From Bdellovibrionales bacterium RIFOXYC1_FULL_37_79 (GTDB lineage: Bacteria > Bdellovibrionota > Bacteriovoracia > Bacteriovoracales > Bacteriovoracaceae), in NCBI GenBank assembly GCA_001770015.1, contig MEQB01000049.1, positions 1 to 64,000 of the forward strand: a stretch of 64,000 bases of DNA, written 5' to 3'. Below, one piece after another: positions 43,530 through 53,198 of this stretch (position 1 is its first letter; every line of letters begins with the position of its first letter). A program made the position numbers and the translations under genes. The notes below the pieces were generated by a model, which ran no database searches, had not been told where the DNA came from, and worked only from the letters and a program-made list of their open reading frames with translations.

Positions 43530-43609
43530 GCTTTTCGACCTAGATAATAATCTTGTTTAAAATGACCTTGTCCGCTACTATTTAAAGAGAAAAAAATTTA
43601 AGGATTAGC

Positions 43610-44278
43610 ATGAAAATATTATTCGTTGATAATGATCAGGCCATTTGTGAGCTCTTTCAAACCACTTTGGAAAAAAGATATCAGGCAAACGTTATAACGG
43701 TGCAAACAGCGGCTCAAGCAGTGGCGATAATCAAAAAAACCTCTGATATTGATATCGTGGTATGTGATTACATTTTATCTGATGATCATGGTGCCAATGT
43801 TTATCGTTTTATCAGGGATAATTACCCTCAAATGATCTTTATTCTGCAAACATCTAATTTACAAATTTTAAAAACGGACACCCGCTTTTTTGATTTTTTT
43901 GACAATATCCAGATTAATCGGGCCATCAGCCGGCCATTTACCCCCAGCGAATTATTTTGGGTGATCGGCGATAATCACATCCGTCAATCCTTGCGCCCAG
44001 AAGCGAAGTTAAGGCAGCAGGAACGTTGTAACATCATTATTGATGCATTTATTTTGGGTAGCTCCATTAATTCCAAACAACATGTCCGAAGTTTAAATGT
44101 TTGTCAAAATGGAATGTTTATTATCTGTGACCACGACCTGCTTCAAATTGGTGATATCATAAGCTATGAAATGTCAGTAAATTTTTTTAATTATGATAAA
44201 CCCCAGGCCATTGTCAGATGGAAAAGAAAAGGTAATATTTGTAACTTGCCATCAGGTGTAGGTGTTGAGTTTATCTAA
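43610..44278 (+). CDS. Response regulator with PilZ output
   Basis: 222 residues after AAGGA. The receiver (1-120) has LFVDNDQAI (one acid of the pair is Asn) and phospho-Asp in VVCDYILSDDHG; the conserved Lys is Arg in ISRPFTP. The PilZ domain (about 135-222) has RQQER (RxxxR) and NVCQNGMFI, where the Ser of NxSxxG is Cys. So both signal inputs are slightly altered. It is a paralogue of the 48121-48801 protein. It is divergent from the Crp-family gene. Confidence 0.85.
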   Translation: MKILFVDNDQAICELFQTTLEKRYQANVITVQTAAQAVAIIKKTSDIDIVVCDYILSDDHGANVYRFIRDNYPQMIFILQTSNLQILKTDTRFFDFFDNIQINRAISRPFTPSELFWVIGDNHIRQSLRPEAKLRQQERCNIIIDAFILGSSINSKQHVRSLNVCQNGMFIICDHDLLQIGDIISYEMSVNFFNYDKPQAIVRWKRKGNICNLPSGVGVEFI

Positions 44279-44363
44279 TAGAACTTTAGAACTTGACGAT
44301 TAAATTAAAACCTATCTAGAATCATGTATTTGGATTTATACAATCATAACGTGGAGGATCCCT

Positions 44364-44867
44364 TTGGTAGTCAACATGCTCTATCTCATCACCATTTTCA
44401 TCTTTACCCTTTCCTCACTTGCCAACGAAATTTTTCTCACCCAGATAACTCATTCGGAGTCCGATACTGTTCGCCACTTAAGCATAATAACCGACCAATC
44501 CGGGAGCCTTTTCGCCTTTCAAATTACCGAATTTGAAGAAGCCGGTCCCATCTACAGCACCATTAGTTTTGATGAGCTGACCGAAGAAATTTATACCTTA
44601 CCTGTCCCCATCAACAAATTTGCCAGTATTGATGCTCGCGAGCTTTCCCAGACGCAGGGAGGAAAAATGATCGTGACTTACACTCCCAATATTTGGGTGC
44701 CCAAAAAACAGATGATTGAATTTGACCTGGTTAAAGATCATGACACCTGGAGGCTTTATGATACTATCAGTTTCCGACCAATTATTCATCTTAAGATGAT
44801 TATTAATAAAAAGGCCATGGTGCCCGTCGGGATTAAGCAATTTATAATTAATCCTAGCGCTTTATGA
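44364..44867 (+). CDS. Exported protein of unknown function
   Basis: 167 residues from TTG 44364, supported by GGAGG (44353-44357) six bases upstream; the next ATG at 44376 is too far from that SD. A signal peptide (MLYLITIFIFTLSSLANE) precedes a beta-rich domain (GGKMIVTYTPNIWVPKKQM; TWRLYDTISFRP). No motif was recognised. It overlaps the next lipoprotein gene by 4 bp, which suggests that they act together at the envelope. Confidence 0.65.
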   Translation: MVVNMLYLITIFIFTLSSLANEIFLTQITHSESDTVRHLSIITDQSGSLFAFQITEFEEAGPIYSTISFDELTEEIYTLPVPINKFASIDARELSQTQGGKMIVTYTPNIWVPKKQMIEFDLVKDHDTWRLYDTISFRPIIHLKMIINKKAMVPVGIKQFIINPSAL

Positions 44868-45475
44868 AATATTCACTCGTCTTTTTTTTATTATTGTCCT
44901 GCTCTTTGTTTGAAGAAAGCAAGGTTCACTATTTTAACAATCAATTAACCCCCACCATTAATGCCTCTCTGGCCCTTTTTTCGGCTTATATAAAATGCAA
45001 AAAATCCACTGATGCTGGCAATCTTTCAAAATTTAAGGGGGTCACCTTCACGGTAAAAGGCAGGCAGGATCATTTTTATCTTATCCAACTCACCTCCGTT
45101 ATGGGTGAATTGAATACTTGTGATCAAGTGGTCACTTTTTCTCCCAAAGAAATCCCCTACCAGAACCAATTGACCAGATGGTATGATAAGGAAAAGAAAA
45201 TATTAACTTATGACATTGGCCATGGAAAACTATACAATTTTAATCAAATGTATGTGGATACCACTTATCAATTCCAAATAACCGTGGTCAGTGAAAATGA
45301 AATTGAAGTTTTTATCAAAAGAACTGATCCTGCTAAGAACCTAAGTACCCAAGAAATCCAAGCAAAAGGCCCCTCCTTTTATGAGCAACATAGTTTTCGT
45401 GGCATCCTGAAAACCTATGAACCTGTCCCAGTTATTTATATACCTCCTGGCACAGAGGTTGAATTTTCTTGGTGA
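44864..45475 (+). CDS. Lipoprotein of unknown function
   Basis: 203 residues. The N-terminus MKYSLVFFLLLSC is a lipoprotein signal with a good lipobox (LLSC). The mature part is beta-rich (FTVKGRQDHFYLIQLTSVMG; DTTYQFQITVVSENEIEVFI) with two Cys after the anchor (IKCKKSTD; NTCDQVV). It is translationally coupled, by a 4-bp overlap, to the exported protein before it. No family was recognised. Confidence 0.7.
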   Translation: MKYSLVFFLLLSCSLFEESKVHYFNNQLTPTINASLALFSAYIKCKKSTDAGNLSKFKGVTFTVKGRQDHFYLIQLTSVMGELNTCDQVVTFSPKEIPYQNQLTRWYDKEKKILTYDIGHGKLYNFNQMYVDTTYQFQITVVSENEIEVFIKRTDPAKNLSTQEIQAKGPSFYEQHSFRGILKTYEPVPVIYIPPGTEVEFSW

Positions 45476-45567
45476 CCTACCAACCATCAACCTCCCAGCT
45501 TCTCTTATAAAAAACTTAATTAATGCCCGTTTACATGTTACCATCCTACTAATAAGGAGATGAGGAT

Positions 45568-46380
45568 ATGTCAGTCATTCAAAATTGCAGATTTCTTTTA
45601 ATAAGTTCTGGTACCGAAATCATGACTCCTTTACAACAAAAATTAGATGAGCTGGGAGTACTGCACTTCGAAATATGCTTAATGATCAAGGCCGCTAAAC
45701 CCTTTATTAATAAGTCGCTAACTAACGGACACATTTTTCAATATATCATAGTGGATGAAGACTGCGGCAAAGAGGAGGAGATCTTGTCATTTTATTCCTA
45801 CCTTGAAACACTTGAAAAATACAAAGATACCAAATTTATCTATATTAAAACATCAGTGGATTCCTTTACCTCTGGCCCTAAAATCAAAAGTTCACTTGAA
45901 CTGGAAAGTAACTCTAATATCAAATTTTATTCCAAACCTCTTGACTGCAAATTGCTTATTAAAGATATTGAAAAAATGTTCCTTACGACTTTTGATGAGA
46001 ACAAGGATTTTATTGAATCCATACCGATTGACGATTGTATCATTTATAAGATGGGCCCTATCATTGACAAAACCACCGCCAGAGAGATGGAAAAAATTAT
46101 TTTAAGGGCCATCCAAAAACAACAAAATACCCTGATTTTTAATTTTAAAAACACTCTAAGTTTTCCCAGCGCTGAAATGAAACATATCTCTCAAATTTTG
46201 TTAAAATCTCAAAAAGATTATCCTTTTATCCACACCACCTCTTTTACCAGCGATGTTTTAGCTGAAATGAGAAAAGGTGGCTTCACTCAGGTATTTGATA
46301 CCAAAACCAGTTTTAAAGATCTGGTGCTGAAATATAAGATTAATACTGAAAAATTAAAAAAAATTTTGGTATCCATCTAA
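45568..46380 (+). CDS. Pseudo-receiver plus STAS-like protein
   Basis: 270 residues with AAGGAG and GAGGAT upstream. Residues 1-130 resemble a receiver (RFLLISSGTEI; FQYIIVDEDCG; KFIYIKTS; IKFYSKPLD). The Lys-Pro is kept and an Asp ends strand three, but the N-terminal acidic pair is missing. Residues 150-265 look STAS-like (ILRAIQKQQNTLIFNFKNTL, then SAEMKHISQIL) without the canonical DSSG. It resembles the middle of the 58213-59574 protein. It may be a protein-interaction adaptor in the chemotaxis-like network. It overlaps the opposing PilZ gene by 4 bp. Confidence 0.65.
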   Translation: MSVIQNCRFLLISSGTEIMTPLQQKLDELGVLHFEICLMIKAAKPFINKSLTNGHIFQYIIVDEDCGKEEEILSFYSYLETLEKYKDTKFIYIKTSVDSFTSGPKIKSSLELESNSNIKFYSKPLDCKLLIKDIEKMFLTTFDENKDFIESIPIDDCIIYKMGPIIDKTTAREMEKIILRAIQKQQNTLIFNFKNTLSFPSAEMKHISQILLKSQKDYPFIHTTSFTSDVLAEMRKGGFTQVFDTKTSFKDLVLKYKINTEKLKKILVSI

Positions 46381-47477
46381 TAGCTTTTAATAATTTCTTT
46401 TATACGCTTGGTGATTTTACTATTTAAGTTTATAAATTGCACTCCAAAACCGTTGTGGGTACCGCCCTGCCTTTTATTTCTTACCACTGAGTGAATCGAC
46501 ATATCTTGGCCGGTAAGATCAATCAAATAATTATCCCCAATATGTAATTCCCGACTTTCACCAATAAAGGCTCCTTCGGGAGAAATATTTTGAATGATTC
46601 CATCGATCACCTCATTTTCTGGTGAAATTAATTTGCAGGCCAGGTTCACTTCGATTCTTCTTTGCTTTCTCCACCAGACTTTAGTCATATCCGCAAATCT
46701 TTTTCTTTCATCACTTAGAAATAAGTAAACAATCAGCAACACGTTGATCAATAAAAGCAGCAAGGATGAAACATGTGGGGCCTTGCTGACATAGGGCCAG
46801 GTAAATTTTTGATAGGTTAAATGGGCAAAGATGGAATAAATCTGCAATAACAGAAAGATAATAAAAAACATCTTTCTAAAAAACAATAAAAGCAAACCAC
46901 TGACGGGAAACAACAGCCAAAACTGAATAAATTTCAATCCCAGAGGTATTCTTTTAATATTATCCAAAACGGTCAATATTGAAAAATCGGTCATCATCCA
47001 CAGATAGAGAATTTTCATGAATGGTTCAAACAATAAAAAAACTATCACCACTTTAAAAATTACCGGCAACTCCCGTTTGGAAAAACGCTTCAATCTTTCA
47101 TCCAGCTTATGCACCAAGTTTCGATTTGGCTTAATACGATTGTAAATTTTTTTCAGCTCATCATAGTCGCCCTTAATTGTCGGATATATATACATGGATG
47201 AATGTTTGGATTTTAATTCCATTTGTATTGCGTTACTACTCGTTAGAATGATAATCGGTATCTCATGTAAACAGCAGATATCTATAATACGGTCCATTTC
47301 GTTACAAGTGGCCTCGTCATACTCGGTGATAATCAGCTTAGGCCTTTCCAATAAGATATCATTCATTAATGAATTAATGTTTTTAAAAATCACTAACGAA
47401 TCATGGCCTTCATGGATTTGTCCATTTTGCATTGATTGATAAATTAGATCCATGGGGTCGTTAAGAAAAATCTTCAT
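46377..47477 (-). CDS. Membrane PilZ protein with pseudo-receiver
   Basis: 366 residues after AAGGA. The first 115 residues resemble a receiver in which the phospho-Asp position is Glu (LIITEYDEA), a possible constitutive mimic. Then come about four membrane segments (about 130-150, 175-200, 203-222, 235-255). A C-terminal PilZ domain (about 265-366) has RKQRR (RxxxR) and NISPEGAFI (NxSxxG), so it should bind cyclic-di-GMP at the inner membrane. It overlaps the 3' end of the STAS-like gene by 4 bp. Confidence 0.82.
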   Translation of the reverse strand: MKIFLNDPMDLIYQSMQNGQIHEGHDSLVIFKNINSLMNDILLERPKLIITEYDEATCNEMDRIIDICCLHEIPIIILTSSNAIQMELKSKHSSMYIYPTIKGDYDELKKIYNRIKPNRNLVHKLDERLKRFSKRELPVIFKVVIVFLLFEPFMKILYLWMMTDFSILTVLDNIKRIPLGLKFIQFWLLFPVSGLLLLFFRKMFFIIFLLLQIYSIFAHLTYQKFTWPYVSKAPHVSSLLLLLINVLLIVYLFLSDERKRFADMTKVWWRKQRRIEVNLACKLISPENEVIDGIIQNISPEGAFIGESRELHIGDNYLIDLTGQDMSIHSVVRNKRQGGTHNGFGVQFINLNSKITKRIKEIIKSY

Positions 47478-47535
47478 ACAATATCCTTCATTTAAAGATT
47501 AGACTATAATATTATAAAATTCAATTGGAGAAAAA

Positions 47536-48036
47536 ATGATACCCAAGGATAAAGAACAACTACTCAAAGAATTCGGCGACGAGTTTGAAGACATCATTAA
47601 AGAATTCTACAATTGCAACGAGGAAGTTGCTGACCTGTTGGAAATAGGAAAAATCTCCGCCTCCATTGAAGGCAAGCTGCTTGACATTTATAAGGATAAG
47701 TTTCCCAAAACGTGTCAAAACTGCAAAAGGGTATATAAGGATCATCAAGAATTCCTAAGGGAGACCACTCCCCTGGAAAAAACCTCCACCATCTATTTAG
47801 AAAACTATACTGAGACCAAAAGAGTCCAGGAATATAGAAACTGCCGATGTGGATCGACTCTGTTAATTGCTTGCATGGATCGCCGAGATAATAGTGAAAC
47901 CGGCAAGCTGCGCAGAGATATTTTTGATGTGTGTGTTAGTAAAATTGAAAAAATCACTGAAAAAAACCCCCAAGAAATTCAAAGTGTCTTAAGACAAATT
48001 TTTAAAAAATTATTTAAAAAGCTATATATTGGTTAA
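47536..48036 (+). CDS. Small cysteine-containing protein of unknown function
   Basis: 166 residues after GGAG. Cys pairs CQNCKRVY and NCRCGSTLLIAC could bind a metal, like a zinc ribbon. The rest is helical and charged (KEFYNCNEEVADLLEIGK; SVLRQIFKKLFKKLYIG). It is about 85 bp upstream of a receiver-PilZ gene in the same direction, so the two may be co-transcribed. Confidence 0.65.
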   Translation: MIPKDKEQLLKEFGDEFEDIIKEFYNCNEEVADLLEIGKISASIEGKLLDIYKDKFPKTCQNCKRVYKDHQEFLRETTPLEKTSTIYLENYTETKRVQEYRNCRCGSTLLIACMDRRDNSETGKLRRDIFDVCVSKIEKITEKNPQEIQSVLRQIFKKLFKKLYIG

Positions 48037-48120
48037 ATCCTGAAAATAAAAAAAACTTTATCATTTTTATCATTTGTCTTATCATTAAGCTAAACTGTGT
48101 TTAAAAAAAATGAGAGACCT

Positions 48121-48801
48121 ATGAGAATATTATTAGTCGATGACCATGAAGCAATCCGGGACATATATGAAATATTTTTAACCAGCTATTTTAATTGTGA
48201 TGTCATCCAAGCAGAGTCAGTGGTAGCGGCGGCCACAGAAATACTTAAAAATACCAAAAACATTGATATCATTGTGTCCGATTACCATATGCCAGAAGGA
48301 AATGGCGGGGTGCTTTATACCTATGTCAAAAAATATCTACCCGAAACACCTTTTATTCTTTTCACCTCAAATGTTGGCATCATTGACACTGACATTGTCT
48401 TTAAAAATTTTTTTAAAGATAATCCTTATAATAGTGTCATTTCCAAACCTTGTCCGGCAGATGAGTTTGCCTTTATTGTGGGAAATATTTATCAGGAATC
48501 AAACTCATGTGCTTTAAAGCGTATTTACCCAAGAAAACATGATCGTTATAATATGGTAGTGGATGCTTCCATTAAATTTACTGCTAACGAGCAGATCAAA
48601 TACACCAAGGTCATGAATCTTTCAAATGGTGGCATGTTTGTCCGCTTGGATGATCAATTTCCTACCACCAATTCTTTCATTGAATATGGCCTGTTGTCGG
48701 GTAATTTAAACCAACCTCATGGACGTGGAATCGTCAGATGGGTAAGGGATAAAAAAGTCAATCATTTACTCACTGGTTGTGGAGTGGAATTTATTCAATA
48801 G
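48121..48801 (+). CDS. Response regulator with PilZ output
   Basis: 226 residues from ATG 48121, which gives the normal receiver start MRILLVDDHEAI; a GTG at 48097 would add eight residues. The receiver has the acidic pair DD, phospho-Asp in IIVSDYHMPEGNG, Thr in LFTSNVG and Lys in VISKPCP. PilZ (about 135-226) has RKHDR (RxxxR) and NLSNGGMFV (NxSxxG). Both inputs look functional, unlike the paralogue at 43610-44278. It is a likely output of the chemotaxis-like pathway in which phosphorylation and cyclic-di-GMP meet. Confidence 0.88.
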   Translation: MRILLVDDHEAIRDIYEIFLTSYFNCDVIQAESVVAAATEILKNTKNIDIIVSDYHMPEGNGGVLYTYVKKYLPETPFILFTSNVGIIDTDIVFKNFFKDNPYNSVISKPCPADEFAFIVGNIYQESNSCALKRIYPRKHDRYNMVVDASIKFTANEQIKYTKVMNLSNGGMFVRLDDQFPTTNSFIEYGLLSGNLNQPHGRGIVRWVRDKKVNHLLTGCGVEFIQ

Positions 48802-48838
48802 CCTTTTCATTTCATGCTTTAACTTGTACTAACAAAAG

Positions 48839-49738
48839 ATGATAAAAATTTTACTAGGTCCTTTTTTAATTAGTACTTGCATGATGCTTAGGTCCACTGA
48901 TATTTTTTTCCGGACCAATCTGTTAATGCACTTCTTCCCCTTTTTTTTAATCACCCTCGAACACCTGATCGGCGCTTGTATTCTTCTACCCAAAATCGGA
49001 CTATTAAAAAATATCTCCAGGATACAAAAGAATGACATTATACCCATCATTTTTATTGTCTGTGGAAGTTCGGTGGGTGGAATTTATTTTTTTACCAAGG
49101 CCTTTATGCATCTTAATCCTGCCGTGGTTATCCTTTTGCAAAAACTCCAACCTATTTTTGCCACCTTGCTGGCCATGGTGTTACTTAAGGAAAAACCTTC
49201 CAAAATCTTTTTGCCGTTGGCAGGTATGGCGCTTTTATTCAGCTATATTCTTACCTTCAAACTCACCAACCCCCTCACCATACTTAATGCCATCGAACTG
49301 GAGGGAAGTTTTTATGCCATCTTGTCGGTCTTTTTCTGGGGTGGTGGAACAGTGGTTGGTAAAAAACTTTTAACTCATTTTTCATTTTTTGAATTAACTC
49401 TTTTTAGATACTTTGGCGGTTGTCTTTTTTCGTTAGTCATTTTTGGAATATTTTATAACACTTACTTTAATCAAATCCGACAGGCCAATCAAGCCGATGT
49501 TTTTTCCATCATCTACGTTGCCCTTATCCCAGGGCTTCTGGCATTATTTTTATTTTATCGGGGTTTGGAGCAAACGTCAGCGATTCAAGCATCGTTTTTA
49601 GAACTTATCTTCCCGGTTTGTTCCACTTTTTTGGCCTGGAAGTATTTAAACCGACCACTGGATATGATTCAAATCACCTCAGGAATTGGGTTGCTTGCTT
49701 GTGTAACTTGCCTGGGGATTAGCAAAAAACCAGCTTAA
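48839..49738 (+). CDS. EamA/DMT-family transporter
   Basis: 299 residues with about ten membrane segments in two five-helix EamA repeats, as in DMT-type exporters of metabolites. Typical pieces are GGIYFFTKAFMHLNPAVVILLQKLQPIFATLLA and AILSVFFWGGGTVVGKK in the first repeat and halfway, and GLEQTSAIQASFLELIFPV in the second repeat. The substrate cannot be told. Its stop directly abuts the stop of the opposing MCP gene. Confidence 0.85.
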   Translation: MIKILLGPFLISTCMMLRSTDIFFRTNLLMHFFPFFLITLEHLIGACILLPKIGLLKNISRIQKNDIIPIIFIVCGSSVGGIYFFTKAFMHLNPAVVILLQKLQPIFATLLAMVLLKEKPSKIFLPLAGMALLFSYILTFKLTNPLTILNAIELEGSFYAILSVFFWGGGTVVGKKLLTHFSFFELTLFRYFGGCLFSLVIFGIFYNTYFNQIRQANQADVFSIIYVALIPGLLALFLFYRGLEQTSAIQASFLELIFPVCSTFLAWKYLNRPLDMIQITSGIGLLACVTCLGISKKPA

Positions 49739-50902
49739 CTAACCCTTATAGCGTTCAAAATTTTTGTCAAAATCATGATCATCCGCTTTATTATCACGAA
49801 CATTCTGAGTAGATATAATATGCACATCATTTAATTTGGGACTAATCGAAACCTCACTTGATTCCGATCGTGAAGTATTGACCACTCCAATAAGTTTTTT
49901 AATATTTAACTTTACCTGGTCTCTAATTTCCTTCAAATTGCCCACATCATCCATGGTTTTTAATGCTAAATTATTATTATTCGAAGCTGCATCTCCCAGT
50001 TGAATAAGCGCCTTGGAGGTTTGAACTACACCTTCCTGCTGCTCATTTGAGGCTTGCACAATCCCTTTCACCTGGCCATCCACTTGGATAACATCGGCTT
50101 TAATTTGTGAAAATATCTCCAAAGCAGCTTGAGAAGTTTGAATTCCACTCTCCACTGAAACCTTGGTTGACTCAATAATTTTATTAACTTCCTTATTACT
50201 GTTATCAAGCAACTCGGCAATTTCCTGAGCGGCATTACCACTCATTTTGGCCAGATTCCCCACTTCCTCGGCGACCACGGCAAATCCTTTACCATGCTGT
50301 CCGGCCCGGGCCGCTTCGATCGAGGCATTAAAAGAAAGCAGTTGGGTTTTAAAAACAATTTCATTGATGATGTCGGTTTTTTTACGAATGTGTTCGATAA
50401 TCACCCCCATATTGGCCATATCAACGTTCGCTCTTTCAATACCAATCATGGATTTAGACAGCTCATCCATAATGGTATTACCCTCAGTGGCCTTAACACT
50501 GACGCTATTGGTGGTTTGTTGACTATTACGTGCGTATTCATGGGTATAACCAATCATCGATCTCATCTCTTCCATCGCCGCCACGCTCTCTTGCGTGGCT
50601 GAAGCCTGTTCAGTGGATGTAGATGATAATTCACCACTGGAAGATGCCAGTTGTTCGGATATTTTAGATAAGTCATCCAGGTTCTTTAAAAGATTAATAG
50701 CGATTTTTTTTATTGGATCAGAAATAGATTTGGATATCACAAAGGCGGCCACTGTTCCAAGTGCAATGATGGCCAAAAAAACCACTAAAGCAAAAAAACT
50801 TTGTAGCTGGGTTTTAAAATAATTGGACATGATATAAGTGGTAACCATTCCAATAATTAAAGGACATAATGAGACAACTAGAATCTTATTTTTAAGTGAC
50901 AT
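49739..50902 (-). CDS. Methyl-accepting chemotaxis protein without periplasmic sensor domain
   Basis: 387 residues after GGGGTG. Two membrane segments (about 7-26 and 35-57) lie only about eight residues apart, so there is no periplasmic ligand domain. Then come a HAMP-like stretch ([16 protein letters not shown]) and the signalling coiled coil with the hairpin tip [18 protein letters not shown] and [15 protein letters not shown]. The C-terminal tail is charged and has no NWETF-type docking peptide. It is the only MCP in the window, 6 kb from the che operon. It may sense membrane state or an intracellular cue, or rely on partner proteins. Confidence 0.92.
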   Translation of the reverse strand: MSLKNKILVVSLCPLIIGMVTTYIMSNYFKTQLQSFFALVVFLAIIALGTVAAFVISKSISDPIKKIAINLLKNLDDLSKISEQLASSSGELSSTSTEQASATQESVAAMEEMRSMIGYTHEYARNSQQTTNSVSVKATEGNTIMDELSKSMIGIERANVDMANMGVIIEHIRKKTDIINEIVFKTQLLSFNASIEAARAGQHGKGFAVVAEEVGNLAKMSGNAAQEIAELLDNSNKEVNKIIESTKVSVESGIQTSQAALEIFSQIKADVIQVDGQVKGIVQASNEQQEGVVQTSKALIQLGDAASNNNNLALKTMDDVGNLKEIRDQVKLNIKKLIGVVNTSRSESSEVSISPKLNDVHIISTQNVRDNKADDHDFDKNFERYKG

Positions 50903-51008
50903 CTTTCACCCCGCAATTATTACTCATATTATCACCTATATTCATGATATTGAATAATTTCAGTTTTTGAAATCACTTTTAAAAAAAGCCTTGATTACCC
51001 GACTGGAT

Positions 51009-53090
51009 TTATCTGCCTTGTCTGTTCTCTTTTTCTTTTTTTCGATTTTCCAATACTATTTTTTCAATATTTTCAGAAAGAAGTTCATAGTGATCAAATT
51101 CCATGGAAAAATTGGCCCTGCCACTTGAAAGACTTCTTAAGTCAGAGGCATAGCCGAACATTTCCATCAGAGGAACTTCACCAGTTAATTTCTGGCTCCC
51201 TTTTCGATGTCTCCTCATGCTAACAATTTTTCCTCTACGCTTATTCACATCACCCACCACATCCCCTATGTAATCATCAGGAGTGTTGATCTCAAGCTTC
51301 ATGATAGGTTCCAGCAATTTAGGCCCCGCACTTTTAATCGCTTGTTTTAAGGCAATGGAGGTACAAATTTTAAACGCCATATCTGATGAATCCACCGGGT
51401 GAAAGCCACCATCCGTTAACGTCATTTTAATATTTACCATTGGATAATCCGCATAAAGTCCTTTTTTAATTTCATGTTTAAAAGACTTTTCAATCGCTGG
51501 TATATATTCCCTGGGTATGGTCCCGCCTTTTACCTGGTCAACAAATTCGTTGTCGTTGGTATCGCTGGGGGATATTTTAAATTTAATATGGGCAAATTGT
51601 CCCTTGCCGCCAGTTTGCTTTTTATACTTATGATCGTATTCAACTGCCTTAGTTATGGTTTCCCGATAAGCAACCGCAGGACGGCCCATCTCAACGGCAA
51701 TGCCGTATTCCGTTTTGAGTCTATCCACAATAATTTCTAAATGCAATTCGCCCATGCCTGAAATAATGGTCTCCCCGGACTCCTCATCCCCTTTTACATC
51801 AAACGACGGATCCTCCATGGATAATTTTCTTAAGGCCATGCCTAACTTATCTCTATCCTTGTTGGATACCGGGTTTATTTTTAAATCTATAACCGTCTCT
51901 GGATAAGTAATGTTTTCCAATACGATTGGTTTATCAATATCACACAAGGTATCACCGGTGGTGGTATTTTTAACCCCGATAATGGCCCCAATATCCCCTG
52001 CTGATAATCTCTCCACATCCTCTCTCGAATTGGCCTTTATCCGCATGATTCGCCCGATTCTTTCTTTTTTCATTTTAGTGGAATTATAGATGGAACTTCC
52101 GGCCTCAATAACACCCGAATAAACTCTGATGAATGTTTGTTGGCCCACATAAGGATCATTGATAATTTTAAATGCCAAAGCTGCATTAGGCTCACTGGTG
52201 ACCGGGGCCCTGGTTTGGGGTTTTTCCAAATCATCAGGATCGTGACCAACCACCGCTCCTCTATCAATAGGTGAAGGTAAATAGGCAACCACGGCATCCA
52301 ATAATAAACGCACGCCTTTATTCTTAAAAGCAGAGCCACAAAAAACTGGGGTCAGACATAAATGAGTCACCGCTTTTTTAGTTACTTGTTTAATCAAATC
52401 TTGCTCAATAGTCTCTTCTGACAGTAATTGGGAAAGCAACTCATCATCAAACTCGGAGAGCTTTTCCAACATTTTATAACGATATTTTTTAGCCTCATCC
52501 AAATATGCAGAGGGAATTTCCTCGACGATCATCTCCAAACCATTATAAGTAATGGCCTTCATTTCCACCAAATCAATGATACCTTGAAAGTTTTCCTCCG
52601 AGCCAATAGGAATTTGAAATAAAACCGCATGGGCCCCCAGCATGTTATTCATTAAATCAACTGTATGAAAAGCATCGGCACCTTGCCGATCCATTTTATT
52701 AATAAAAGCAATTCGGGGAACTTTATGTTTATCGGCCTGGTGCCATACCGTTTCGCTTTGAGGCTCAACCCCACCTACTGCGCAAAAAACCATGACTATG
52801 CCATCCAGTACTCTAAGGGATCTTTCCACTTCCAAGGTAAAATCTATATGTCCAGGAGTATCTATAATATTTATTTGATGATCTTTCCAAGTGGCGGTAA
52901 TGGCCGCAGAGGTAATGGTGATGCCTCTTTTTTGTTCTTGTTCCATAAAATCCATCACCGCATTCCCGTCATGCACTTCACCGATTTTATGAGTCTCACC
53001 AGTGAAAAAAAGAATTCTTTCGCTGGTAGTTGTCTTGCCTGCATCAATATGGGCCACGATACCAATATTTCTAATATCCTTAATATGCAC
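51009..53090 (-). CDS. fusA: Elongation factor G
   Basis: 693 residues from GTG 53090, supported by GGAG/AGAAGG just upstream; the in-frame ATG at 53141 lies upstream of the likely -10 box and would add 17 residues unlike EF-G. All G motifs are present: G1 [10 protein letters not shown]2 RGITITSA, G3 DTPGHIDF and G4 NKMDRQGAD. Domains II-V follow in the usual order. It drives ribosomal translocation and recycling with GTP. The gene is not with rpsL, rpsG or tuf, so it may be a second EF-G or a displaced single copy. Confidence 0.95.
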   Translation of the reverse strand: MHIKDIRNIGIVAHIDAGKTTTSERILFFTGETHKIGEVHDGNAVMDFMEQEQKRGITITSAAITATWKDHQINIIDTPGHIDFTLEVERSLRVLDGIVMVFCAVGGVEPQSETVWHQADKHKVPRIAFINKMDRQGADAFHTVDLMNNMLGAHAVLFQIPIGSEENFQGIIDLVEMKAITYNGLEMIVEEIPSAYLDEAKKYRYKMLEKLSEFDDELLSQLLSEETIEQDLIKQVTKKAVTHLCLTPVFCGSAFKNKGVRLLLDAVVAYLPSPIDRGAVVGHDPDDLEKPQTRAPVTSEPNAALAFKIINDPYVGQQTFIRVYSGVIEAGSSIYNSTKMKKERIGRIMRIKANSREDVERLSAGDIGAIIGVKNTTTGDTLCDIDKPIVLENITYPETVIDLKINPVSNKDRDKLGMALRKLSMEDPSFDVKGDEESGETIISGMGELHLEIIVDRLKTEYGIAVEMGRPAVAYRETITKAVEYDHKYKKQTGGKGQFAHIKFKISPSDTNDNEFVDQVKGGTIPREYIPAIEKSFKHEIKKGLYADYPMVNIKMTLTDGGFHPVDSSDMAFKICTSIALKQAIKSAGPKLLEPIMKLEINTPDDYIGDVVGDVNKRRGKIVSMRRHRKGSQKLTGEVPLMEMFGYASDLRSLSSGRANFSMEFDHYELLSENIEKIVLENRKKEKENRQGR

Positions 53091-53120
53091 TTTCCTTCTC
53101 TCCGCTAAAATATGACTACT

Positions 53121-53126
53121 ATTATA
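53121..53126 (-). promoter_or_regulatory. Probable -10 box of fusA
   Basis: On the minus strand a perfect TATAAT lies about 30 bp before GTG 53090, giving a leader of about 24 nt that contains the SD. The -35 is weak (CTTAAT at 17 bp). Its position supports the GTG as the true fusA start. Confidence 0.45.
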
Positions 53127-53198
53127 CAACCTTTTTAGCACACATTAAGCGTTCTCAAAAGAATTATTCTCTGATCAAGGAGAATTTATATTAGAAAA

